Below are positions 38,747-49,445 of a stretch of DNA of 64,000 nucleotides, one piece after another (position 1 is the first letter of the stretch; every line of letters starts with the position of its first letter). The translations under genes were made by a program, and so were the position numbers. Below the pieces are notes generated by a model. The model worked only from the letters and a program-made list of their open reading frames with translations, had not been told where the DNA came from and searched no databases. The stretch comes from Leptospira stimsonii (GTDB lineage: Bacteria > Spirochaetota > Leptospiria > Leptospirales > Leptospiraceae), in contig NZ_QHCT01000002.1 of assembly GCF_003545885.1 (NCBI RefSeq), positions 509,001 to 573,000 of the forward strand. The letters are read 5' to 3'.

Positions 38747-39715
38747 TTATTTTTTTCGGAAGGGAGAAAAAAGGTCCTGGTTCATCCAACGAAGAAGTTC
38801 GCTCCTGGTAACAGATGGATTCTTCTGGAAGCGATATCGTTTTAAAATCAAGCCGGGAATAGATCGTAAAAATGAGAAAGGAACGAGAAGAATTTTCGGA
38901 CTCGTAAAGAAAGAATGAAAGACGATGCTTACGGAAAAGAAAAGGAAATGATGAAACAAAAACCGAATGCCGAGTGACAAAGGCATATTCTTCCAATATA
39001 CGATCAATGCGTTCCGTAAACCGTAATACAAAGAAAAAGAACTTCTTTCCTTTGTGGAACCGAATCCGTGATGAAAGACTTTGATATTCGGAGTATAAAG
39101 AACTTTTTCTCCTAAGAGCCTCGCTCTAAAGCTAAGATCCACGTCTTCCATATAACAAAAGAAATCGGAATCGAAACCTCCGAGTTTTTCCCAGAGATCA
39201 GAACGGATGGCCATCGCACCGCCGCACGCGGAAAAGATTTCCGACTCTTTCAAATATTCTTCGGAAAGTTTTTGTTTATAACCCCTTCTCCAAGCGGCGC
39301 CGGATACGTGATATACATCCCCTGCTCCGTCCACCAATCCGTCTTCCCCTTCTTTCAACATAAGAAAGGAAAAGACTGAATATTCGTTTCCCTTAGAATT
39401 CAGGGTGGATTCACACTGTTTAAAAAAATTGGAATCTAATCTTGCGTCAGGGTTGATCAGAAGAATCCAATCCGCTTTTGGAGCAATCTTACTCGCTTCG
39501 TTATTTCCACCTGCAAATCCGAGATTTCGATCGTGTATATGAACGATCCTCTGATTTTTCTTTGAGATATCTGTTAGAATTTTTCCCGTTTTATCCTGCG
39601 AATGATTGTCCCATATCACCCAAGTCCAATTCGGAGGTAGCGCCATGGATCGATCCAGGGCTTGAATGTATTTTTCGGAATTGTATGTGATTGTTAGAAT
39701 ATTATAATATTTCAT
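38747..39715 (-). CDS. GT2 glycosyltransferase (rhamnosyltransferase-like), C-terminal membrane segment
   Basis: A 322-aa GT2 enzyme starting at the ATG at 39715 (MKYYNILTITYN); a GTG 17 codons upstream in frame gives an unlikely N-terminus. Blocks are WVIWDNHSQDKT, LLINPDARLD and GGFDSDFFCYMEDVDLSFR. Near the C-terminus is a hydrophobic stretch (LFHHFLFFSVSIVF) that could anchor it to the inner membrane. It is the third GT2 next to rml genes, and presumably handles rhamnose or another deoxyhexose. Confidence 0.85.
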   Translation of the reverse strand: MKYYNILTITYNSEKYIQALDRSMALPPNWTWVIWDNHSQDKTGKILTDISKKNQRIVHIHDRNLGFAGGNNEASKIAPKADWILLINPDARLDSNFFKQCESTLNSKGNEYSVFSFLMLKEGEDGLVDGAGDVYHVSGAAWRRGYKQKLSEEYLKESEIFSACGGAMAIRSDLWEKLGGFDSDFFCYMEDVDLSFRARLLGEKVLYTPNIKVFHHGFGSTKERSSFSLYYGLRNALIVYWKNMPLSLGIRFLFHHFLFFSVSIVFHSFFTSPKILLVPFSFLRSIPGLILKRYRFQKNPSVTRSELLRWMNQDLFSPFRKK

Positions 39716-39808
39716 GAAAGGAACGACTTTAAAAGAAGGATCTTTTCCCTTTGGAAGGGGATCCACTCCACTTGAACGTCTTATTTTGACCGATATCCTT
39801 AAAGTCGT

Positions 39809-40693
39809 TTAATAAAACTTCTCGTTTAGAATCTTAATTAAATATTGACCGTAGGCGTTCTTTCTTAACGGAGCGATGAGTTCTTCCAGTTGGTTCGCAT
39901 TGATAAAACCTTTTCGAAACGCGATTTCTTCCGGACAAGCCACTTTTAGCCCTTGGCGTTTTTCAATCGTCTCGATAAAAACGGACGCTTCCAAAAGTGA
40001 TTCATGCGTTCCAGTATCAAGCCAAGCATATCCCCTGCCCATCACTTGTACGTCCAGACTTCCTCTTTGCAGATAAACTCGATTCACATCGGTGATTTCC
40101 AATTCTCCCCTCGGTGAGGGCTGAATCGATTTTGCAATCTCGACTACTTGATCGTCGTAAAAATACAAACCCGTCACCGCATAACTGGATTTAGGTTTTT
40201 GAGGTTTCTCTTCGATTGAAATCGCCCGGCGGTCGGAATCGAATTCTACAACGCCATAACGTTCGGGATCATGAACTGGATAAGCAAATACGGTCGATCC
40301 GGATTCTTTTTGGGAAGCCTCTCCCAGTAGCTCGGAGAGTTCGTGTCCGAAATAGATATTATCGCCTAAAATTAAAACCGAAGGATGGCCGTTTACAAAT
40401 TTTTCCCCGATGAGATACGCTTGTGCAAGACCGCCCGGATCAGGTTGAACGGCGTATTCAATATCCAATCCCCAACGTTTCCCATCCCCCAAAAGTTCAC
40501 GATACATCGGTGTCGCCTGAGGAGTAGAAATGATCAAGATCTCTCTGATTCCCGCCAACATCAACGTAGTGAGAGGATAATAAATCATCGGTTTATCGTA
40601 AACCGGAAGAAGTTGTTTTGAAATTACGTGAGTAACCGGATAGAGTCTTGTGCCGGATCCACCCGCGAGAATGATCCCTTTTCTATATTTCAT
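39809..40693 (-). CDS. rmlA: Glucose-1-phosphate thymidylyltransferase
   Basis: Makes dTDP-glucose from dTTP and glucose-1-phosphate, the first step to dTDP-L-rhamnose. The 294-aa protein has the nucleotidyltransferase signature [12 protein letters not shown], then [17 protein letters not shown], and LGDNIYFG with metal-binding acidic residue. Full length. It begins directly after rmlB with no gap. The order on this strand is rmlC-rmlD-rmlB-rmlA. Confidence 0.97.
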   Translation of the reverse strand: MKYRKGIILAGGSGTRLYPVTHVISKQLLPVYDKPMIYYPLTTLMLAGIREILIISTPQATPMYRELLGDGKRWGLDIEYAVQPDPGGLAQAYLIGEKFVNGHPSVLILGDNIYFGHELSELLGEASQKESGSTVFAYPVHDPERYGVVEFDSDRRAISIEEKPQKPKSSYAVTGLYFYDDQVVEIAKSIQPSPRGELEITDVNRVYLQRGSLDVQVMGRGYAWLDTGTHESLLEASVFIETIEKRQGLKVACPEEIAFRKGFINANQLEELIAPLRKNAYGQYLIKILNEKFY

Positions 40694-41739
40694 TTAACGT
40701 GTCTCGTATTGATTTTGATAATATTCTTTATACTCGCCGGAAAGAATTTCCTTCCACCAAGATTCGTTTTCCAAATACCATTCGATCGTCTCTCTAAGCG
40801 CCGACTCAAAACTGGACTTTGGCTTCCACCCGAGTTCTTTTTCCATCTTAGAAGGATCGATCGCGTAACGAAAATCATGTCCAGGCCTATCTTTTACATA
40901 CTGAATCAGCTTGGAATGTGGAGCGCCCGCAGGATGTAGTTCATCCATAATTTCGCAAATGGAATGAACGATCTCTATGTTCTTTTTTTCGTTTCTGGTT
41001 CCTATATTGTATGTTTCACCCGGAACTCCATGAAAAAGAGCGGAGCGCAGAGCCGAACAGTGATCCTTAACATATAACCAATCTCTAATATTCTTTCCGT
41101 CACCATATACCGGTAAAGGTTTTCCATGAAGGCAATTCAAAATCATCAGTGGAATCAGTTTTTCCGGGAAGTGATACGGACCGTAGTTATTGGAACAGTT
41201 GGTTGTGACAACGGGCATCCTGTATGTGTGAAAGTAGGAACGAACGATATGATCGGAACCGGCCTTGGAAGCGGAGTAAGGAGAATTCGGCGCGTAAGGA
41301 GTTTCTTCGGTAAAAAATCCTGTTTCGCCTAACGTCCCGAAAACTTCATCCGTGGAAACGTGCAAAAATTTCTTTCCTTCGAATTGGTCCTTCCATTGAA
41401 GGCGGGCCGCGTCCAAGAGATAGAATGTTCCTAGGACATTCGTTTTAATAAATTCTTCCGGTCCTAAGATCGAACGGTCCACATGACTTTCAGCGGCAAA
41501 ATGAGCGACAAAATCAAAGTGGTGTTTTTCGAAGATGGAAAGAACCTCTTCTTTAACCGCGATATCGGCTTTGATAAAAGTAAAACGAGAATCGTTCTTC
41601 CATCGGTCCAAACTTTTCAAATTTCCCGCGTACGTAAGTTTGTCTAAGACAAAAACGTGATATTCCTTCGTATCTTCCAAAATCTGATGAACGAAGTTGG
41701 AACCGATAAAGCCGGCTCCTCCAGTGACTAAAATGTTTT

Positions 41740-41743
<4 letters not shown>
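40694..41743 (-). CDS. rmlB: dTDP-glucose 4,6-dehydratase
   Basis: Extended SDR enzyme of 349 aa that makes dTDP-4-keto-6-deoxyglucose. The Rossmann loop is [10 protein letters not shown] (7-16), the catalytic pair lies in the YSASKAGSD block, and STDEVFG holds the active-site Thr-Asp-Glu. The product is also the substrate of the FdtA/FdtB branch encoded upstream, so this enzyme feeds two sugars. The stop of rmlD overlaps its start (ATGA). Confidence 0.97.
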
Positions 41744-42660
<917 letters not shown>

Positions 42661-42663
42661 ATT

Positions 42664-43224
42664 CTAATATACGAATGGAGTTTGAAAATCGGAAAGAAAC
42701 GGAGTTTCCTGATCTCTTTTGGAAATGATAAAATCGAAATCAGGCAACCAGGTCTTCCAAGGAATTCCAATAGCAGGATCTTCCCATCGGATTCCGATTT
42801 CCTTCTGAGGATTGTATTCTTGCGTTACTTTGTAGAGAAAGTCAGTATTATCTTCTAACGTTATGAATCCGTGCGCAAAACCGGGTGGAACCCAGAAAAT
42901 ATTCTTATTCTCCTCTGATAGATCCGCGGAAATCCATTGTCCAAAAGTGGGAGAACCGTTTCGAATATCCACGATTACATCGATGACTCTCCCTCGAACG
43001 ACTCGTACGAGCTTCCCTTGCTCAAAGGGAGGAATTTGAAAGTGCATTCCGCGTAGAACCCCTTTCGCTGAACGAGAATGATTGTCCTGATGAAAATCAA
43101 CAGGGATATTCTCCTGCAAAAAAGTCGAAGACTTAAAGGATTCAAAGAAAAAACCTCGTTCGTCTCCGTAAACTTTCGGTTCGATTAGGACCGGACCTTC
43201 GATAGAGAATCGTTTAAATTGCAT
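42664..43224 (-). CDS. rmlC: dTDP-4-dehydrorhamnose 3,5-epimerase
   Basis: A 186-aa cupin enzyme that epimerises dTDP-4-keto-6-deoxyglucose. It has EPKVYGDERGFFFESF, the QDNHSRSAKGVLRGMHFQ block with the active-site histidine and arginine, and FWVPPGFAHGF. Full length. It is the first of the four rml genes in transcription order, with about 150 nt separating it from the preceding GT gene. Confidence 0.96.
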   Translation of the reverse strand: MQFKRFSIEGPVLIEPKVYGDERGFFFESFKSSTFLQENIPVDFHQDNHSRSAKGVLRGMHFQIPPFEQGKLVRVVRGRVIDVIVDIRNGSPTFGQWISADLSEENKNIFWVPPGFAHGFITLEDNTDFLYKVTQEYNPQKEIGIRWEDPAIGIPWKTWLPDFDFIISKRDQETPFLSDFQTPFVY

Positions 43225-43373
43225 ATACCTTCACTGGATCGATCGTTGAAAATTCTAAAATGGAGCGTAAGAATACCAGAGAATTTTTAATCTCGCACTT
43301 CGCGATCAAAATTTATGGATCATTCGGAAAGAAACAAAGGTTGAAAGAATACAAATCTCATAAGTAGCAGAAT

Positions 43374-45143
43374 CTATTTGGATTTCCAGGAGCGTTTCCA
43401 AAACCAATCAAAAAATCCGTGAAACAATCCTTTGGGTAGACGATCCGCACCTACTAAATCCAAATGAGGAGAATAGAAAGAATCCGTCTCCAGACGATCC
43501 CCCCATTTTTCAAAGAGAACGTTTCGATCCACTATTGTATTAGAATTCCCAGGATGAAACTCCCTGAAACAATCACGCTTCGATTCGAGTAAGAATTCTG
43601 AAAAAGGATTGCTCACGAGTCTGAGCCCATTTTCTCTGAGACGAATTGAAAGATCCACGTCCCAATAAGAATCACTGAATGCCTCATCTAACCCTTGTAT
43701 TGTTTTCCAATGAATACGGGAAATCAGAAGAACATTCTTGGAAAGAGCTGAAACATTCTTTTCGATCCATTCTCCTGACCAAATTTTTGACTTCATGGGT
43801 GAGAGTCCGTTTCCGGAAACTCCAATAAAACCTTTTTTACCAAGGATCAAGGAAGAATAAAGAAGCTCTCTCTTAGAATTTGTGACAACCGGTGAAACCG
43901 CTCCGATTCCTTCCGACTCTCCGTGCTGCAATAGCTCATAAAGCCAGTCTTCTTTTTGAAGACTGAGGATAGGATTCCAAAAAAAAATAAAATCCCCTTC
44001 CGTATCGGAGACAATACGATTGATCTCTTTGGTGTTCAGATTTCGATTCGCAGATGTATGCAAATGGATCTTCGTATTTTCAGGAAATTTCCAATTTGAA
44101 ACCTGAGATTCTTCCGTCTCATTCACTCCGATCGCTATTTCAAAATTTACGTTCGAAGTTTTTTGCGTAAGCTTTATAATTTTAGAATATAGAATATCAA
44201 GTTCCAATTCTGCCCCCAGCACTACAATGAGCACCGAGTGATTTGTCTTCAGTTTCCGTAACGCGTGATACGTAAACGGATAGTGACCGGAATCGATTCG
44301 TTCTACGATTTCGTTTTTTTCCGCATAGTATTCGGAAATCGCCTTTTGCGAACTTCTTTCGCAGACTTCGGCCTTCTTTCTCGAAAAACTTTCTCCGTGA
44401 AGACGCCAAATATATAGAAAAAATGGAAGTCTCCGGATTCGATTCGTATGTCGAGATGCCCGAAGAGCGAACTCGTGATCTTGGCTCCCGTCGTATCCTT
44501 CTCGAATCCCGCCCATTTTATCTATTAGACTTTTTGCAACTACTACGAAGTGACAGATATAATTATGCGAAATCAATTTCTCCGGAGAAAAATCCGGTTT
44601 GGCGGATACGGAAAATACACCGAAAGTTTTCGACTGAAAAATCTCGTCTGAATATAAAAACTCAGGACGATTCTTCTCCGTTTGAAGGGCATCGACAATG
44701 GTGCACAGTGCATCTTTTGATAAACGGTCATCGTGATCCAGAAAGGCAACATATTCGCCCGAAGCATAATTTAACGCTTGTCTCGTCGCGATACTAATCC
44801 CACCGTTTTTTTCGGAACGATAATAACGAACTTTGGAATTTCTCTTCGCTTCCTCTTTCAAATAGATCCCTGGCTTCTCATCAGGAGACGCATCGTCGAG
44901 AAGAATCAATTCCCAATTTTCGTAACTCTGGTCTTCCACCGATTGAAACATCGCCTTCAAGTGTTTTAGCTGAGTATTGTAAACCGGAACCAGGATGCTG
45001 ATCAAAGGCCGATATGAAAACAAGTCGACATCAATCTTCTTCTTTGCATATACAAAGAAGAAATACTGATATTGTCTGAATAAATAGCGAAGCTTTTGGA
45101 AAAAAAGCGCAACTCTGGAAACGAAAAAATTGAATTTTTGCAT
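43374..45143 (-). CDS. Large glycosyltransferase with one clear GT2 domain and a second GT-A-like half
   Basis: A 589-aa protein. The N-terminal GT2 domain (about 45-270) has ISILVPVYNTQ, LILLDDASPDE and the DHDD motif in FLDHDDRLSKDAL. The C-terminal half (about 310-560) reads like a second, weaker GT-A unit: a GVNETEESQ segment, FFWNPILSLQKED where the DXD would be (only N-P present), and YWDVDLSIRLRENG. It could act as a bifunctional or processive transferase, or the second half may only bind the acceptor. Starts with ATG at 45143. Confidence 0.8.
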   Translation of the reverse strand: MQKFNFFVSRVALFFQKLRYLFRQYQYFFFVYAKKKIDVDLFSYRPLISILVPVYNTQLKHLKAMFQSVEDQSYENWELILLDDASPDEKPGIYLKEEAKRNSKVRYYRSEKNGGISIATRQALNYASGEYVAFLDHDDRLSKDALCTIVDALQTEKNRPEFLYSDEIFQSKTFGVFSVSAKPDFSPEKLISHNYICHFVVVAKSLIDKMGGIREGYDGSQDHEFALRASRHTNRIRRLPFFLYIWRLHGESFSRKKAEVCERSSQKAISEYYAEKNEIVERIDSGHYPFTYHALRKLKTNHSVLIVVLGAELELDILYSKIIKLTQKTSNVNFEIAIGVNETEESQVSNWKFPENTKIHLHTSANRNLNTKEINRIVSDTEGDFIFFWNPILSLQKEDWLYELLQHGESEGIGAVSPVVTNSKRELLYSSLILGKKGFIGVSGNGLSPMKSKIWSGEWIEKNVSALSKNVLLISRIHWKTIQGLDEAFSDSYWDVDLSIRLRENGLRLVSNPFSEFLLESKRDCFREFHPGNSNTIVDRNVLFEKWGDRLETDSFYSPHLDLVGADRLPKGLFHGFFDWFWKRSWKSK

Positions 45144-45213
45144 TGAAAAAAGTATAGAGAAAAAATCTAAAACGATTCTTTAGATCCTGTTGAACGCAAG
45201 ATGGAAAAAGACA

Positions 45214-46041
45214 TTAAAACTTAAATCCAACGGACAAAGCCAAGTATTTAAGAATTTTAGGAATTACGAGAGGAACAAAATCTCTCCAAGTGATAGAAGC
45301 AATCAGATCTCGTTTTGGTAGTACCCACTTGTCTTGATGATAGACCGAATGAAACCCTTCCTCTTCGAATGATCTCCATAAGAGAAACGGAGAATGAATA
45401 CTCGCATATGCGGATTCCATTCCTTTGGACAATACAATAGTTGAAGAGCGGATATCAGAATTCTCCAATGCATATTTAAGCTTATCTTTTCTGAATATTG
45501 CAAGGCCCGAATGGGGATTGACCGCTTGTCGAAATTTTTTACCAAAAAACGTTTTCTGATTATATGTCCAACCGGGAACACATTTCAAATCGATGCAAAA
45601 AAGGTTACCGTGCTGATCCTTTTCCAAGCGATTTGGATGTAAGATCTCGTTGATTTCGGAATTCCGATCAAAGGCAACGATTCTATCAAAGGCTTCTTTT
45701 TCTAAAAGAATATCGTCTTCGATATTGATGAAATAATCATAATCTTCGATGAATTCACCCATCTTTAACAAGCTAGCATACATAATATCCGTCGGTTTAT
45801 CAATCGTATTCTCAAAATCAAAATCCAAATGCACCAGAGACTTTCCCTGATACCCGCAAATCTTTATATCCACCGAATCGCTTAAGGTTTTTAAGGAACG
45901 AATCGTAGTTCGTAAATGTAGTTTTCGTTCTTCTATTTTTTTTAAAATTTTCGGAGATAACCTTTCCGTATCGACCGTAGATCTCCCTTTAAAAAAAGGA
46001 TTCTTCCCATAAAAGTGATTAATAAAAACGAGAATTTTCAA
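45214..46041 (-). CDS. Putative glycosyltransferase, GT-A-like
   Basis: A 275-aa protein I cannot place in a named family. The central segment INIEDDILLEKEAFDRIV has an acidic E-D-D like a GT-A DXD motif. It is followed by NPHSGLAIFRKDKL, a pattern seen where GT-A enzymes check the acceptor. The start is a TTG at 46041 with AGGTGA upstream. Context within the O-antigen locus makes a sugar transferase the best guess. Confidence 0.6.
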   Translation of the reverse strand: MKILVFINHFYGKNPFFKGRSTVDTERLSPKILKKIEERKLHLRTTIRSLKTLSDSVDIKICGYQGKSLVHLDFDFENTIDKPTDIMYASLLKMGEFIEDYDYFINIEDDILLEKEAFDRIVAFDRNSEINEILHPNRLEKDQHGNLFCIDLKCVPGWTYNQKTFFGKKFRQAVNPHSGLAIFRKDKLKYALENSDIRSSTIVLSKGMESAYASIHSPFLLWRSFEEEGFHSVYHQDKWVLPKRDLIASITWRDFVPLVIPKILKYLALSVGFKF

Positions 46042-46050
46042 TTGAGTCGT

Positions 46051-46884
46051 TCACCTATTAAGAAATTGAAAAAACTTTCTTATGAGAGATCTCAGAAAGG
46101 AAATATTGCGAAAGAAGTTTAGAATTTGGGGTAAATAAAAATAGGAAAAAACTCGATAATCCTTCCTCATTTCATGATATTGCGCTAAAAGATTCAAGGT
46201 CGCAGGGGACAAATGATCGTTTCTCATTCGAGCTCTTTCGTCCTCCAGAAGTTTTTCATTCTTTGGATTCGAACCAAAGCCAAACGTATTAAATTGACTG
46301 ATCGGTCTTTTAGAAATGTATCGCCATGAAGAAGCACCCACTCCGATTGCCTTTAGAAAAAAATCCACGTCCGCGGCGATTTTATAGGAAGTATCGTACA
46401 TTCCAAATTTCTTAAATAATGATCTACGAATAAAGGTAACGCAGTGCCAAAGAACCCCGTAAGATAAAAAGTATAAATCCAAGTCTTCGGGGCTCTTTCC
46501 GTATACGACGTTCCCACTCCCGGAATCAATCAACATATCCCCGTAGAGAAAATCCTCTCTTGGATCTTTCGAGAAAACGTCTTTTAAAACATTCGAGTCG
46601 ACAAAGAAATCACCTGAATTGAGGAATAAACAATATTCCCCCTTTGAAGCTAAGATTCCTTTATTTTGTCCGTCGTAAATTCCCTTATCCTTCTCGCTTA
46701 CCCAATGGGAAATTTTATCCTTGTATTTCTTAATGACATCGACACTCCCATCCTTAGAGCCTGCGTCTATAATGACATGTTCATATTGGTCGAAATCTTG
46801 GTTTCGAACGGAAAGAATTGTCTTCTCGAGACCTTCTCGATCATTAAAATTGATTGTGATAATAGATACTTTCGGTGTTTTCAT
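46051..46884 (-). CDS. GT2 glycosyltransferase
   Basis: A 277-aa GT2 enzyme starting at the ATG at 46884 (MKTPKVSIITINFND); a GTG 10 codons upstream is less likely. It has VIIDAGSKDGS, a DXD-like LNSGD step, and an AADVDFFLKAIG acidic block near the end. The pattern is that of WcaA/WbcM-like enzymes that add hexoses or 6-deoxyhexoses. The next gene begins 9 nt downstream. Donor unknown. Confidence 0.83.
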   Translation of the reverse strand: MKTPKVSIITINFNDREGLEKTILSVRNQDFDQYEHVIIDAGSKDGSVDVIKKYKDKISHWVSEKDKGIYDGQNKGILASKGEYCLFLNSGDFFVDSNVLKDVFSKDPREDFLYGDMLIDSGSGNVVYGKSPEDLDLYFLSYGVLWHCVTFIRRSLFKKFGMYDTSYKIAADVDFFLKAIGVGASSWRYISKRPISQFNTFGFGSNPKNEKLLEDERARMRNDHLSPATLNLLAQYHEMRKDYRVFSYFYLPQILNFFRNISFLRSLIRKFFQFLNR

Positions 46885-47010
46885 TGTGATAAAAATTTTT
46901 TGTGCGGTGATCACTCGCCATCAAATCGCGGTAAGGCGAGAAAAAAGAGATCTTGAAAGATGACAGCTTTCGCTAACCAAGGAACTCCTAATAAGAAAAT
47001 TGCAAACTAT

Positions 47011-48663
47011 TCATTGAAACGGGACAATTTTAACGTCTACGGTTTTACATTCCGGAACGTTAGGCGCTTCTTTTAAGGAAGCTGGAGGAAAAAGCAAAAG
47101 AATACACGATCTCCCCTTCAGAGCTTTCGAGTCGAATGGAATAATTTTTCTCTCTAAAGATCCATCTTTTGAAATCGTTCTTAAATAGTTCAAAAGACCA
47201 TTTTTAAAATCGGACTCGGCATCTACCTCCGTCACTATGAGCATCCTCTTTCGTGAATCGTCATGGTAATTCAAGAATCTCGAAAAAGAGTCAACAGGTT
47301 CAAAGTCAAAAGCCTGATTTATATAGAAAATGATGAAACGGTCCGCCTTATCTGCGAGAAAATCATTCAGAAAAGAAGTAAACTCTTGCGTCCTCTTCAT
47401 ATTGAATCGGGAATCCCTTTGCAGATTTGTTATACCGCTCAATGGAGTAAACGAACAGAGAAAGAAAACTAAAATCAGATTCGTAACAAAATTCTTTTCA
47501 GGATAAGGGACCTTTGCAAGGTCTAAAACTTTCGAAACAATCAAATAAACCGAAAAAACGATCGCACATTGATATCCTAAAAGTCCTGGAAAATCGTATC
47601 TGGAATTTGTCGGCCATATTCCATTATAGAAAACGAAATTTAAAAGCAAGAGCCCGAAAAAGAAGAATGGAATCAACTCCGGAAAAGAAAGAGAATACTT
47701 TTTAGACTTTATCGAATGAAAAGCGATCAGTAGGATCAAAATACCGAGCAAAATCGTACAACCGATGACTAACTCATTGTTTAAAAAAGTGAAAAAAACA
47801 GACAGCCTATCCGATGCTTTTGTACTATTACCGTAGATATCAACTTGAATCTTTCTAAAAAATAAATATAGGGAAAGCAGAATACTTCCAGCGTAAACAA
47901 TTGGGACGGTCAAAACAATCTTTGAACTCCAAGTGTTCAACGCCTTTCTTTCCAAAAATAATATCACGAGAGGAATGGAAATTAAAAATAGAAAATTCTC
48001 CTTAGAACCTTCCGCGATCATTACACCGACCGCGATCGAAATATAAGTCCAAATAGAATTCGGAGATTGATTCCGATAATTAGAAATTCCGATTAGAATC
48101 AAACTTATTCCGAATACCGCATACGTTTCGCTCGTTGCCATTCGGGAAAAAATATCGGACCAATAGCGTAAAGAATAAGCCGAGAGCAAAAACAGAATGG
48201 ATAAAGAAAATGAAAAATATTTCGTTAGCAGTTTTAGAATAGAAAAACTAAATAGAGCAGTGATGACTAATCGAAAAGAATACCATAAAAGCGGGTTATC
48301 TTTCCAGAGTAAAGTTTCAAATACACGAAGGAAATAATAGGAAGAACGATATCTTTGGCTGTTACCAAAGCTTCCTACTTCTGTTTGATTTAAAAGAATT
48401 TCAAAAAATTGTATCCAGTTCTGTTGTGAATTTTTTGACTTTAGAAAATAAAAAATTTCGTGATCGTCAATCAACCACCATTTTGCTTTCAGATTTGGTC
48501 CGAACAAATAGACAGAGAGACTGAGCGCGACAAAAATGCAAGCAACAAGGACCGTTTTTCGACTCCATCTAAACTGACTCTCAGCTAGATAAAGCAGTAA
48601 GAAAAAACCAAGAAAAGCAAATTGGTAAGGACTCCAGAGAAACTCTTTCGTTAACAGATTCAC
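47011..48663 (-). CDS. Multi-pass membrane protein, probable GT-C glycosyltransferase
   Basis: A 550-aa inner-membrane protein with about 10 hydrophobic segments in the first 430 residues and a soluble C-terminal part. The first external loop contains WWLIDDHEIFYF, an acidic motif in the place where GT-C enzymes (ArnT, PMT, GtrC-like) hold their catalytic Asp/Glu. The start is a GTG overlapping the methyltransferase stop (GTGA). With the GtrB-like gene two positions upstream it suggests transfer of a polyprenyl-phosphate sugar to O-antigen outside the membrane. Confidence 0.62.
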   Translation of the reverse strand: MNLLTKEFLWSPYQFAFLGFFLLLYLAESQFRWSRKTVLVACIFVALSLSVYLFGPNLKAKWWLIDDHEIFYFLKSKNSQQNWIQFFEILLNQTEVGSFGNSQRYRSSYYFLRVFETLLWKDNPLLWYSFRLVITALFSFSILKLLTKYFSFSLSILFLLSAYSLRYWSDIFSRMATSETYAVFGISLILIGISNYRNQSPNSIWTYISIAVGVMIAEGSKENFLFLISIPLVILFLERKALNTWSSKIVLTVPIVYAGSILLSLYLFFRKIQVDIYGNSTKASDRLSVFFTFLNNELVIGCTILLGILILLIAFHSIKSKKYSLSFPELIPFFFFGLLLLNFVFYNGIWPTNSRYDFPGLLGYQCAIVFSVYLIVSKVLDLAKVPYPEKNFVTNLILVFFLCSFTPLSGITNLQRDSRFNMKRTQEFTSFLNDFLADKADRFIIFYINQAFDFEPVDSFSRFLNYHDDSRKRMLIVTEVDAESDFKNGLLNYLRTISKDGSLERKIIPFDSKALKGRSCILLLFPPASLKEAPNVPECKTVDVKIVPFQ

Positions 48664-49445
48664 TTTTTACAGACCGACCAAGTGGCAAAGGAAAAATATA
48701 CTCCGAGGAACGTTTTACCCACTATCCAATCCAAGTGTGAAAGACTTCGAGCGATTCTTACGGAACCCCTATCTAAGAATGGAAATGCATCCGGATTGTA
48801 ATAGAGCACATATCCTAATAATCCAGGGTAGAATTGATCCAAAATTTGAAATCTAGCTTGTTTCAAGAGTCGATTGTATTCTTTTAACTCGAATCCTCTT
48901 TCTGAGCTTTCTTCAAACAATGCGTTCTTTTTATAAATCCTTTCTCTCACCCACTTAAATAGAAAATTATTATGCGTCGGTTCTAAATTGATAAAGAGCC
49001 CACCCTTTTTTAGGCTAGCATAAATTTTCGCCAGCGCAACATCGACGTTATCCGGAACGTGATGAAGACCTCCAAGAAGAATTACGATATCATATTTTTC
49101 TTTCTCATTAAACTTTAAGATGTCCTGGTGAAATACCCGAGTCATCGCGCCATTTTCTTTTTTACAAGCGATCACCATTTCATCCGAATAATCGAAGCCT
49201 TCAAACTGTATCAGAGGAAATTTCCCTTTCAGAAAAGTAGATCCTTCGCCCAGTCCGCACATAGCCTCGAGTCCGGTTAATTTCTTCTCTTTATCGATTT
49301 TATTCGAAAGAGAGCTAAGCAAACGATCCCACCAAACCTTCTTGTAAGCCAAATGGTTTGCGCCGGACCTAGCCTTATTATAATTATCTTTAATTTTATT
49401 AAAATGTTCTCGTTGAATCTCGGATTTATCTAAAGTTGATTTCAT
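48660..49445 (-). CDS. SAM-dependent methyltransferase
   Basis: A 261-aa class I methyltransferase. Motif I is GLEAMCGLGEGS (about 59-70), motif II region FEGFDYSDEM, and a DIVILLGGLHHV segment in the motif IV position. The C-terminal part has hydrophobic patches, so it may work near the membrane. It is linked by 4-nt overlaps to the GtrB-like and the GT-C-like genes. It may methylate the sugar attached by that pair; an O- or N-methyl role on the 3-amino sugar is possible. Confidence 0.78.
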   Translation of the reverse strand: MKSTLDKSEIQREHFNKIKDNYNKARSGANHLAYKKVWWDRLLSSLSNKIDKEKKLTGLEAMCGLGEGSTFLKGKFPLIQFEGFDYSDEMVIACKKENGAMTRVFHQDILKFNEKEKYDIVILLGGLHHVPDNVDVALAKIYASLKKGGLFINLEPTHNNFLFKWVRERIYKKNALFEESSERGFELKEYNRLLKQARFQILDQFYPGLLGYVLYYNPDAFPFLDRGSVRIARSLSHLDWIVGKTFLGVYFSFATWSVCKK

